From Styela clava (lineage: Eukaryota; Chordata; Ascidiacea; Stolidobranchia; Styelidae): 64,000 nt of DNA. Shown here piece after piece: positions 55,103 through 64,000 of this stretch. Each line of letters starts with the position of its first letter. Position 1 is the stretch's first letter. The position numbers and the translations under genes were made by a program. Location of the stretch: contig NC_135261.1 in assembly GCF_964204865.1 (NCBI RefSeq), positions 5,146,001 through 5,210,000 on the forward strand. The letters run 5' to 3'. Under the pieces are notes generated by a model that saw nothing but the letters and a program-made list of their open reading frames with translations, ran no database searches and had not been told where the DNA came from.

Positions 55103-57269
55103 CTGTAATAATATTAAAGATAATTAATAACTATTCATTGTATTTAGTTTATTTTTCAGAATGCTGCGACAGCAAAACATTTGAATCACAATCTCAAATT
55201 ATTATTGAAGTGAACATCACACCTTGTGTCAGCGTAATATGAAAATTGATAGACAATATTTAATAAAAAAACAACCTATTTTTTAACTCATTATCTTGAT
55301 CGTCAGTTTTCTATATGTTTTATTAATGAAATTTCTAAATAAAAGCTCGTGCCCTAACTAAAAAAAGGGTGTACAGATATATACACCATTCATACAATGA
55401 CGCTATATAATCGTATTTGTATTCCACAGACATTGAATGAAATCGCTCGTTTTCTAGAATGTAATGAAAGTAGAATGATAAAGCAGCCTATGTAAATATA
55501 TCAGAATCACCACAATTGCAATAAAACTTAATTTCATCAACAACCAACCAAAACACGTCGATCGAATGACGATCTGACAAGCGAGTATGGAGTTTATTCT
55601 AAGTGTAATTCATTTTGGATTCGTATTTGCAACGGAACGTTTTCTCAAGACGTTTAACATTGAAACAGCGATGCTGGCTTGACATATCAAGCAAACAAGT
55701 GTTGAAACGCCCGATAAAAAAATATTTTTTCCGACCAAGCACGAAGAAATGTTTTATACTCGTCTCTTTTATTCCTACGTTTCACAGACATTTTAAAGCA
55801 TTTATTACGACATACATACATGTGGAAGCAATGAAAAATTTAAGATCAATTTTTATTTTATGCATTAAAAGTGAAGTCGTTCGAGGGCGGCAAAAAGTTT
55901 GTTCGTGGGCCGCAGTTAGCCGACCGCTGCCCTAAAGTCTACATGTAGTAGATTTCGCTATCACAGATTCCTGATTCCTCACATGCTTGTATAGTCCTCA
56001 AACCACAGCAGTAAACCTAGAGTTACTATACAAAAACTTCATATTTTATATCGATTATCAGATTCCGTTCATAATTTATATTCATTACTCGTTTCAAACG
56101 TCATGTATTAGGAACTTACCCGTTTTACAATAACAAAATACTCCGGCCCCAACAGAAGCGTGGGTTTGCTTTAAGCAGGCTTCATTATTACTGAATGCGC
56201 ATCCTCTGATCGTTATTTGGACTCCTGTAACATTTGTAGCGTGTTAAAATTAAGCAGATTTATACAAGATTTCTGAAACTTTTGGGTTCGAGCGCAATCA
56301 ATATTAAATATTACATATTTTTTTTTTTCGTAGAAGTAATGATAAATTCATGGTTTCCGTTTTAAGGGGGGCATATATCAAGGAACAATCGAAAATAAAA
56401 TCGGAATTACAAATGGATCGAAAAAATATATATATATGAAACTCACCGTTAGAAAGGCCAACAAATTTGTAGCACGCATACGTAAGCGAATGATCTTTGA
56501 TGCTGGAATCCCTGACGCACGTTCTTATGCTGGTATTAGGGGTGACTTCTTCACAGTCCTGGCATACGTAGCAACGCCAAGTATAACCTGCAATTTATTT
56601 TGCGATTACTCAGTGAAATTTTCTGCATGTGTTCACAATCAGCTAATGCTCAGCGAAGAACACATGCCGGAGAAGATCGACCTCAAAATTTAACTTCGTG
56701 CCACCTCATTATATTGCGACCGCCAAAGTCATTCTCTTGTTTTTAAAAAGCGTTTCGTGAATTAAAAAAATACATAATCAAGAACGCCAGTGAAAGTTTA
56801 TCAAAATACACTAGTATAAATCACAGTTGGTTTATTGTTTTTGAACAATTTTTGCTAATTATTTACTAAAATTGAAAACTTCCATTAGTTTGGCGTTTAA
56901 AATCAGTTCGAATATTTGGATAATAAAAGGCAGTGCAATGTAGGACCTGTTTTTAAACGCAACCAGATGCGCGTTCATGGGGACAGTAGTTAACGTTTGA
57001 GTTCGAATTGAAAACAGCATGTTTGGGGTTTTATTGTGGGAATAGGGGGGTTTTCTTAAATTTGTCCCATGGGTGATAAGAGTTAAAATCGTGCCTTGGA
57101 TCGTTTGTTATGAATCGAGTGAGGAATTCACCTTATATTGTAGAAAATACAATAGCGGTCAGCATACCGGAGAAAAATTGTTTTAAAAGCTATTATATGC
57201 AAAATGTGAACAAAACTCACCCTTTTCAAAAGCCGTAATCATAAGAATGCAAATAAATATCAGCTTCAT
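55014..57269 (-). CDS. GPI-anchored Ly6/uPAR-domain protein, four exons
   Basis: Exons 57269-57221, 56587-56447, 56224-56120 and 55102-55014 (384 nt, 127 aa); all three introns are phase 1 with GTGAGT, GTGAGT and GTAAGT donors. Residues 1-14 form a short signal peptide (MKLIFICILMITAF). The mature part has ten cysteines (22, 25, 28, 40, 55, 72, 80, 94, 96, 101) spaced as in a three-finger LU domain, starting RCYVCQDC and closing with CYC and the family's CN pair (FCNG). Small residues after 102 and a hydrophobic tail (LPLIVMTLGLLATKIFF) are a GPI-attachment signal. It should be displayed on the outer cell surface. Family members modulate receptors, channels or junctions; the ligand here is unknown. 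The length matches simple Ly6 proteins. Confidence 0.87.
55865..55935. repeat. hAT right-end fragment in Ly6-like intron 3
   Basis: GGGCCGCAGTTAGCCGACCGCTGCC resembles the end of hAT elements of the 'CAGCGGTCGGC' type. The left end was not identified. Confidence 0.4.
56120..56224 (-). CDS. Ly6-like gene, exon 3
   Basis: 105 nt, phase 1-1, acceptor ATGTTACAG, donor G|GTAAGT. Carries cysteines 6-9 (IRGCAFSNNEACLKQ ... GVFCYCKT). Confidence 0.86.
56447..56587 (-). CDS. Ly6-like gene, exon 2
   Basis: 141 nt, phase 1-1, acceptor AATTTATTGCAG/donor G|GTGAGT. Carries cysteines 1-5 (WRCYVCQDCEE ... RTCVRD ... YACYKF). Confidence 0.86.
57221..57269 (-). CDS. Ly6-like gene, exon 1 (signal peptide)
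   Basis: Encodes MKLIFICILMITAFEK plus one base, donor G|GTGAGT. A TATATA-containing stretch lies 45-60 bp upstream (about 57318-57326). Confidence 0.8.
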
Positions 57270-57329
57270 TCTGTTGTTCGTATTTATTTTAACTATACTG
57301 ATCTGTCAAATAAATTAGTATATATGCTT

Positions 57330-59490
57330 CATAATTGATTTGTTAAATCCTTACTTTTTATTTTTATACGGATTTATTAGTCTTTTTATCCGAACAAGAA
57401 ACAGAATGGTAATAACTTTAATGCAATTGAAATATCTGATTTGAACGGAGTTTTGAAACCATGGAAAGGTTGGCATGGTAGCCAAATATACGTATTGAAG
57501 TTGCCAATATGCATGCAAATCGGTGCTTCCGCTCATGAAAAGCTTGAAACTACACGATACCAATTGATGTTTATAAGACTCGCTGAGAAAATGAAGACAT
57601 CAAATAAATATCTATGACCCACAGTCTTCTCTTCCATTATAGAATTATAATTTTTGACTGAAAGATTCGGCATTCCTGCTACATTTTTAAATATGGCGAA
57701 CGTTTCAGTCATAAATTTTATTTCTATAATGAAAGAGAAGACCAATTAAAATCCATATTAAAAACCGGTGTATGGATCGCTTACTATTTTTGAATTGAAT
57801 CAAAATAAATACGAAACAGCAATGCTCATTTATGTGGGCACGAAGACCAAAACGAAATAGTACGGGCATATCATCATTCGCGAGACCAATACGGAAAAGT
57901 ATTCATGCGACTTCGACTGGCCGAAACAGCGCAACGCAATTTTGATTATATTATCACACACAAAACAAAAAAACGAATCCCGTGAAACCCACATAAATTT
58001 TTGAAATAAATAAAATTAATAATTTCTAGCGACAATAACAATCTTCCACCATTGAGAATTTTAAAGCAATTGGTCCGATAATTAAAGCGGAAAGCGATCT
58101 ACACGTCCAATTTGTGTCCAATAATAAAAGCTCATAAAAAATAGACAAACGTGGTAATATGCCTTGTAAACATATATTTTTAACTTATAATTTCAGTCAA
58201 CTATTTTCATTGAGGTTATAGCTCAACAATTGATTATTTTAACTTTTAAACGAAAAAGATTACAACAAAACGCAGTTTCTTCTTCCTAAACAGGCTCGTG
58301 ATTGCTATTTTCCCGTATAAACCTATCATTTATAACATCAATACAGCACAGACACACAGTTGACAGTGGAAAATTTGTTCTGTTGCTATATATACACTTA
58401 ATTCATAGACTGGGATTTTTATATCTTTTGTTCACTTTAAAATTCGTCACTTTATGATTTTAATTAAACACGGCTCTCTTCTACGTAATTAAATCTATTT
58501 TCCTGGTGGTTTCAGGGAATCGCTAGGCGATTGTTTCCTCAAACTAATATAAGTTTTTTATTAAGGGGTGATGTCTCGAACGTTCCCATGATGTTGCCAT
58601 GACCAGCCCACCTGCCCTCTGACATTACCTACCTGTGTATTTTGCTTTGAAAAACTTATAAAACGAACGAAGCGTACTCAAATATAATATCACATAGCAA
58701 AGAAAGTAAAACCATAGAGAACGCGGTCGTTGGTGTCAATTTATACTGCTAAAACCTCATATTGTTAATATAAAAGTACGATTTAATTTAATGAATATTT
58801 TGATTTCCTATCGAATTGTTAAAATTGCGTCGTCATTCTTGAGACAGAAGTCTCGAATGATATTTGCGTGGTGGGCGATGAAGATATTCATTTATATACA
58901 TAGCGTACTTTATATTAAAACAAATACCGTCGGGTGACAAAATTATTGGGGGAAAATGGTATTTTTATCTGCCTCAATTAGAAGTAAAATATTTAGCTCA
59001 CAAGTCTTTTGATTATGTAACATTTGTCCGTGTTTTTAGCCAGATTATTTAATTGGGTTTTCATTGTCAGAGCCGGGACTTCCCGTGACTCATTCTCAGT
59101 ATGTCTGGGTTCTAATTTTTACACTAAACAATTGATATTAATCACATTGATTGGTGTTGCATATGAGTTCATTATTAAACCAAATTTGAAGCGAATTCCT
59201 TCTCTTAAACCAAAAAAGAAGCCATTTTCTAATAATTAAACTCTGATTATTCTTGCCTCAGAGCCAGCCTAAACGCGAAGTCCAATTGATTGACTATTTA
59301 TGCTTAAGTAGTACACAAATCAGAGGACTCTTCCGCCATCCTTGTTCATGCCGACAACAAAATAAGTTCTTTTTATCTAATCCCGGGAAAGGAAAAGTTA
59401 ATGGCATTATACTAATATGGCGAATCACGCCTCTCGTCCGGCTGCTTGGCAAATTATCTTGGGTTGAAGTAAAATTGAGATATATAACTA
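57330..59490. other. Intergenic; SINE 3' fragment near 59375-59450
   Basis: About 2.1 kb with no exon that I can support. The fragment AATATGGCGAATCACGCCTCTCGTCCGG near 59415 is the 3' half of the SINE seen at 4556-4896. Confidence 0.5.
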
Positions 59491-59601
59491 GGATGCTCCC
59501 GAAGTGTGTGCATCCAGATGGCGTACATGCTGAACATAGTATGTGTACCAGGTTAGGGTATCAGGTTGTGCGCCATCTGATGCACATACTTCTCGGGCGC
59601 C
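59491..59601. repeat. Short MITE with 7-bp target duplication
   Basis: Ends GGATGCTCCCGAAGTGTGTG and CACATACTTCTCGGGCGCC form inverted repeats of about 30 bp with a few mismatches. Flanked by ATAACTA (59484-59490, 59602-59608). Confidence 0.75.
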
Positions 59602-59677
59602 ATAACTAATCGTAGTACTAATAATCGTGTCCTCTGCTTCCCCGCGACGTTGGACTGGTTTGGGCTTTTCGATTGCA

Positions 59678-59846
59678 ATGGCGGCTAGGGCGTCTGGTGG
59701 TTCCAAATTGCATTGCTGCGTACCGTTGTGTAATGGTGATAGCCGTTACTCACCAGACTTATCGTTCCACTCTTTTCCCAAAATTGAAAAAAATGAAGAG
59801 AGCGTGGTTTCACAGTATTCGTCGCGATCCTGGTAAACATTTTCAA
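59678..59846 (+). pseudogene. THAP exon 1
   Basis: Starts ATGGCGGCTAGGG, encodes MAARASGGSKLHCCVPLCNG and the FHSFPK motif, then shifts frame by one base before KRAWFHSIRRDPGKHFQ; donor CAA|GTAAGT, phase 0. Confidence 0.82.
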
Positions 59847-60222
59847 GTAAGTCAGTATTTTGTGGCAAATATTTTTTTCTTCTGGTTTTAATTTTAGTTT
59901 TGACCCTGATTTTCTCTTCTCGCTTCTACTTTAGTTGTTAGGCTATATCTATGCGGTTGTAGGCTATATGTGAGTGTATTTAAGGTGAGCACAGTCCACG
60001 ACTTTTTTACAGTTATAGCAACAATTATTTAACTAATGATTTGGTTTCTACGAGACTAACTACTTATCCTTCCATGCTTTTGTGCCGGTATGCAGTCCTA
60101 AAGTGATTCAAGAGTCTTGCAGTGAGTCTTAGTGTGCAGCAAGACTCTTGGATTACTTAATTAAATTAATTTAACTTCTGCTCTTTTCAAATCTTAGTTA
60201 GGTCTCTTCTGATTCTGTAGAC

Positions 60223-61064
60223 CAGTGGTTCCTAAACTGGGTTCGATCGAACCCCTGGGGTTCGGTGGAGCTGTTCCAGGGGTGCGACGAAGGTGCTCTG
60301 AAACAGTTGCATATTATGAGACTTTTTTTATCACCCTGCATACTAATTATGCATAAATAACTATAGTTCATGATGACTAATTACTAATGACTTGAACAAT
60401 TGAATGAAACAATTAATTGGTGTTACCCCTATTCATATTCTACCGTACTAATAAAATTTAACTCAATTTTACGGATAAATCGAAGATAGGCAGTAATTGT
60501 ACATGAATGAATGCAAAATCATAGCGTGTTTGAATTTCACTAGGTGATAAAGTTGCGACAAGGAATAGTTTATCGCAGAGCTTTATCCGAAATTATTATG
60601 ATCCATTCAGGACAACCTCGATATGGCGCCGAATTAATCCTATCTCTATTTCTGTAAAATAAAACAATTGGCAAACGACTTTATTCGCATTTCAGTGCAG
60701 TTTAAAGTTTGAGAACAAATTGCTTGAACTACCAACGTTTATGGGGTATATTATCATCTTTCGGATTTTCAAAGTTATTTTTTATCAGTTTTCGCCGGTT
60801 CACCCGCATAGCTTATACAACAAAAACCATCTGCTCTTTCTGCCGCCAACGCCATTGTGACAAAACAATGGTTATTCCCACATGGTTATTGATATCTAAG
60901 GTTTCATCACAATGTTCATATTCTATAACCTTGCAAGAATTAGCTTCCGCTTTATGACGTTACGGTTTGGCTTCTAATTTCAAGCGTTCAGTACAATGGG
61001 GTTCGGCGGGAGCTTGCAGAATAGCGCAGGGGTTCGGCAGGCTCACAAAGTTTAAGAACCACTG
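60223..61064. mobile_element. Non-autonomous hAT element, 842 bp
   Basis: Left end CAGTGGTTCCTAAACTGGG, right end AAGTTTAAGAACCACTG, exact 8-bp duplication CTGTAGAC (60215-60222, 61065-61072). Both arms carry GGGGTTCGGC-type subterminal words. It is in the intron between THAP exons 1 and 2. Confidence 0.9.
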
Positions 61065-61258
61065 CTGTAGACTAATAAGTGTTTATTTTATCAATACCGG
61101 TATCTTCCTGGTGTACTGAATATGAGAATCAAGCTAAACTTAATAACCTATATTATTATTAGGTGGGCATACATTGCATCCTTGAAGCCTAGCTTCACTC
61201 TAGTTGGTGTTATTTATTCAGTTCGTATCAGCTAGTTTATTTTGACTTATTAAAACAG

Positions 61259-61377
61259 ATTACACCAAGCACGCGAGTTTGCGGCAACCATTTCAGACCC
61301 GAAGACATTTATAAGACGCCTTCTGGTCGACGCCGTTTGCACCACAACTCAGTTTCATCAAAATTTAGTTGGACAAA
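61259..61377 (+). pseudogene. THAP exon 2
   Basis: Acceptor TTAAAACAG, phase 0; donor AAA|GTTAAT, phase 2. Encodes the second zinc-ligand pair (VCGNHF) and the hydrophobic SSKFSWT end of the THAP fold. Confidence 0.82.
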
Positions 61378-61525
61378 GTTAATTGCAGAGAGACCACTGC
61401 CAAATAAACTGAGATAAAACAGAATATATCATTTTTTAAGTTAGACTATACCATCATACTAGTATCGAACCAAAATTTAAAATTAACCAATTTGAAAAAA
61501 TATTTTGACCCAAAGTCTAGAATAT

Positions 61526-61976
61526 CAGGGTAGTCCAACATTGTCGGCTCCGCGAGCCACAAAATTATTTTTTCATTGTTCGCGGGCCACAATAGTGCCA
61601 AGAATAGGTAAACAGTGCAATACAAAACAAACACTTTTTATTGTGCAAACACATAGTCATAAGACATAGCCTGCTCTGGCTAATAGGATCCGCATTCGAT
61701 TCTTAGTTTTCTATGATGCCTATATTGTTAGCATATATTCTCGACCAAAAAGATAGAAAGCCAGATACTAATTTAGACTACCAAGCACATTATTCAACTT
61801 CACTAGTTGCCTCACAGCTAGCCATAGCACTAGTCAATTCAGTGCCATTAGAGATGTAACGATATGTAAAAATATTTTTCTGATCAATTTTATTACGAAA
61901 TGCGATTTCTTGATTCTCTCCGAATGTGATGCGGGCCACAGATAATAGAGCGGCGGGCCTGGGTTTGGACCACCCT
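61526..61976. mobile_element. Short hAT-like element, 451 bp
   Basis: Inverted ends CAGGGTAGTCCAAC and GTTTGGACCACCCTG; CCGCGAGCCAC and GCGGGCCAC words near the ends are typical of hAT subterminal regions. The flanks TAGAATAT and GTCCAGAT do not match well, so the duplication is degraded. In THAP intron 2. Confidence 0.7.
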
Positions 61977-62250
61977 GGTCCAGATTCAACTCATTTGGAA
62001 AAAATGACTCAAATCTTTTTGTGAGTACACAAATTTTCAGCAACACTGAAACGCGCAAAAATACAATTCTGTTTTTGATTTACACTTATACATGCAATGC
62101 AGAGGATTCATACTTGAAGCTGCAATTTGGGTACAATATGACTTTTCACGATATCTGGTTCGTCATATAATTGAGCCGTCTTATCATCCTTCCTTTCCCC
62201 AGGATGAAAATGTGATTTCTTTGCTAATGAATTTTATTATATTTGCTCAG

Positions 62251-62935
62251 AACCACTGATGCCACTGTACCAAGCAGTCGGACCAGCAGTCTGAGTTTTA
62301 ATCACACTAATCCTACTCAAGTGGATCACAACTACTGCATTGTAGTGAAAACAGCTGAAGAAAAACTTGAGCAAGCTTTGAAAGAAATTGAGAATTTAAA
62401 AACTCAAGTTTCAAAGCTGTCAATATCTAAATTCGGTATGGAACGTTTCAAGGCGTTAAGCTCCATGATTAAATATTATACTGGCTTTAGTTCCTATTGT
62501 TTATTGATTGACTTTTTCAACATATTGTTGGACTGTGCTCTTAACACTATTTAACACTATGGTCTGCTGTAAGCGAGGAAGTTTATAATGAAGTAGCGAT
62601 TTTTTAGACCACCCTTGTAAGAAGCGATCGCTTCCACTGGCTGATGAACTATTTTTATTTTTGTGTCGTCTGAGACAGGGCTTTGATGAGATCATTCTTA
62701 GTGATGTTTTTTGCATATCACAATCCACTGTCTCTCGGATAGTTATCACATGGGCTAATTTTCTTTATTTTACCTTGGCGTCTATCCCAATTTGGCCTAC
62801 TCGCGAGCAGGTTTATGAAAATATGCCACAGTGTTTCAAAAACCAAGGTTATGGATCTACACGCATAGTCCTTGACTGTTGTGAAATTTTTTGCCAGTCA
62901 CCATCTTCACTCATGCTCCAAAGTGAGTTTGTATT
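62251..62935 (+). pseudogene. DDE_Tnp_4 transposase region (exon 3)
   Basis: Acceptor TTTGCTCAG, entering in phase 2. The first part is in one frame to about 62550; the second (RSLPLADELFLFLCRLRQGF onward) is in another from about 62600. Ends CTCCAAAGTGAGTTT, which reads as QSEF or as a potential donor AAA|GTGAGT; no following exon was found. Confidence 0.8.
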
Positions 62936-63047
62936 GTAGGCAAAATTGTATTTAACTGAATATTATATTGACTAACATTTAAAAAGCTCTGCCATTGCGG
63001 GATTCTTCAAGCTTTGTGTAGAGTGCTGCGAATTGTCCTGATGGATT

Positions 63048-63369
63048 TCAAACATGGATTTTGAATAATTTTTTTTTTTGGATAAGCAGCTGCTTGAATC
63101 CTTCGCTTCTTGGATGGTGCCATGATTGTAATTGCATAGTTCCAGTGAGAGCTGGAGGGACTTTCTTTAGTTGGAGATTGCTGAAATGCGCAGTGCAGTA
63201 CAACAATGCTAATGAATGACAGCAAATTGCTTCTCCCACTGTACAAGAGCAAGTAGCACTCAGTACATTGTCCGCCGCAAAGTTACAAATAATGAATGAG
63301 GTGACTCGTCTTTTCCTTGTGATCGATAACATCTTGACTTTGTTAAAAAATTCTGACCATCTTGGAAAA
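63048..63369 (-). CDS. SWIM zinc-finger exon (partial gene)
   Basis: Follows acceptor TATTTTCACAG. Encodes FPRWSEFFNKVKM and then TCSCTVGEAICCHSLALLYC, the C-x-C ... C-x-H ligands of a SWIM finger, and VPPALTGTMQLQSWHHPR, a segment that follows the finger in SWIM/YqaJ-type proteins of invertebrates. The C-terminus (LIQKKKLFKIHV) is lysine-rich. Upstream exons would lie beyond the hAT at 63394, outside or near the window edge. It may belong to a mobile or domesticated element; a decayed copy is possible. Confidence 0.65.
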
Positions 63370-63393
63370 CTGTGAAAATAATAATGCATATTA

Positions 63394-64000
63394 CAGTGGC
63401 GGCGCGTGGTCATTTTGACAACCGGGGCAAGCTACTGCGGGACCAAGTCACCCCCATCTACGGGGACAGGATGAGCGCTGTAAGTTCTCCCATCATTTTA
63501 TGAGTATGAAAACCATTCCATCCGTAACAACCAATCGGCAAAAGCGACAATTTTTAACGATAAGACAGTGTCTTTAAAACCGGTCCAAGTCAAGGGATTA
63601 ATAAATATAGAAATAGTTTATTTCGAAACCTCTTTCAAAAGGAAAGACAATATTTACCCAGATAAATACAATGACATATTAACAGAAACTTCGGGAAAGC
63701 AGACAAAACCTAAAATAAGGTTTAAAACGTTACTATGAAGAAAGGAAAGTTAATGCAAAGATAAGGACATGCGTCGCTCACTCATAGATATATATGCTGC
63801 TAGACTTCTACTGCTTGAACATATATGCAACACGCCGCGGTTTCTTGGAAGCAAAATGCTCAATAACGCGCTGATTAAAGTCATGCATCCCAGAAATAAC
63901 GTCTCTGTGAATGGATAAAACAGCCAAGGAATTTAATCTATCTTGCTTCATTGTGTTTCTGAGATACGTTTTAATACGCTTCAGCGTGCTGAATGTTCGC
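63394..64000 (-). mobile_element. hAT element, truncated by window edge
   Basis: The end CAGTGGCGGCGCGTGGTC at 63394 is a hAT terminal repeat; the preceding GCATATTA (63386-63393) is the likely target site. A transposase C-terminus lies on the minus strand inside. The other end is outside the window. It sits 24 bp upstream of the SWIM exon acceptor. Confidence 0.82.
63808..64000 (-). CDS. hAT transposase C-terminus (hATC dimerisation domain), partial
   Basis: The frame is open from the window edge to TAG at 63808-63810. It reads RTFSTLKRIKTYLRNTMKQD, RLNSLAVLSIHRDV, DFNQRVIEHFASKKPRR. The FSTLKRIKTYLR...RL..LA.LSI block is the C-terminal dimerisation helix region of hAT transposases (ZMYM/P52rIPK-like group). 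No lesion in the visible 63 codons, so the element may be intact beyond the edge. Confidence 0.88.
   Translation of the reverse strand, partial: RTFSTLKRIKTYLRNTMKQDRLNSLAVLSIHRDVISGMHDFNQRVIEHFASKKPRRVAYMFKQ

Larger units (their letters stand above)
59678..62935 (+). pseudogene. THAP-DDE4 transposase-derived gene, decayed
   Basis: Exon 1 (59678-59846) and exon 2 (61259-61377) encode a THAP zinc finger: HCCVPLCNGDSRYS at the start, then RVCGNHFRPEDIYKT and SSKFSW. Exon 3 (62251 on) has a coiled coil (EEKLEQALKEIENLKTQV), the FYTGF-like block YYTGFSSY and, in another frame, helix-turn-helix and DDE_Tnp_4 motifs (ISQSTVSRIV, PIWPTREQV, IVLDCCEIF). Exon joins are phase 0 and phase 2 and fit. 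Lesions: one extra A in the AAAA at 59780-59783, and a frameshift with stops around 62545-62625. It ends at QSEF near 62925. Proteins of this type come from Harbinger-like or P-like DNA transposons. Confidence 0.82.

Noticed and set aside
59024..59239. 71-codon open frame, plus strand
   Set aside because: Needs a non-ATG start, no splice support, no motif.

Overview
The window looks like an AT-rich metazoan genome segment. It has spliced genes with GT-AG introns, very dense DNA transposons, an LTR element primed by the metazoan initiator tRNA-Met, and tRNA-derived SINEs. Gene content (NAT8-like acetyltransferase, GPI-anchored Ly6/uPAR-type protein, THAP-DDE4 and ZBED/FAM200-type hAT relics) suits a marine invertebrate deuterostome, perhaps a tunicate. 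That placement is an inference. No prokaryotic operon, CRISPR array, rRNA gene or intact tRNA gene was seen.

Host genes. (1) A four-exon NAT8-like acetyltransferase on the minus strand (15097 to 7688); its 5.4 kb second intron holds a hAT element that itself holds an intact copia-type retrotransposon. (2) A single-exon SAM-dependent methyltransferase (17745 to 16852, minus) with a 5'-truncated, rearranged duplicate (18919-19358). (3) A seven-exon minus-strand gene of no recognised family (48237 to 39080, 517 aa): every intron is phase 1, with a Q/N/G-rich disordered N-terminal part and a helical C-terminal exon. A pseudogene copy of that last exon lies at 23826-29995, split by a 5.3 kb Ty3/gypsy element. 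(4) A four-exon minus-strand gene (57269 to 55014) for a 127-aa secreted, GPI-anchored ten-cysteine Ly6/uPAR protein, again with only phase-1 introns. (5) A THAP-DDE4 transposase-derived gene on the plus strand (59678-62935, decayed) facing a SWIM zinc-finger exon (63369-63048).

Mobile DNA. 0.3-2.4 kb: two nested hAT elements, both with perfect 8-bp target duplications. 3.5-4.9 kb: a 36-bp minisatellite and two tRNA-SINEs. 9.4-14.5 kb: hAT with nested copia. 21-23 kb: ZBED-type hAT relics with nested MITEs. 24.6-29.9 kb: gypsy. 32.6-37.2 kb: a two-ORF CR1/Jockey-type LINE with one nonsense codon. 40.1-44.5 kb: hATs inside introns of the seven-exon gene, one holding a 650-bp foldback and another hAT. 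49.0-52.1 kb: a 1.55 kb tandem duplication just upstream of that gene. 53.6-54.0 kb: a mariner-type transposase relic. 60.2-62.0 kb: two more hATs. 63.4 kb to the window edge: a hAT whose transposase C-terminus is still open.

Intron phase and reading frame agree at every junction proposed for the three spliced host genes. That is the main support for exons too short to stand out as open reading frames. Protein family calls rest on motifs read by eye; no database search was possible.
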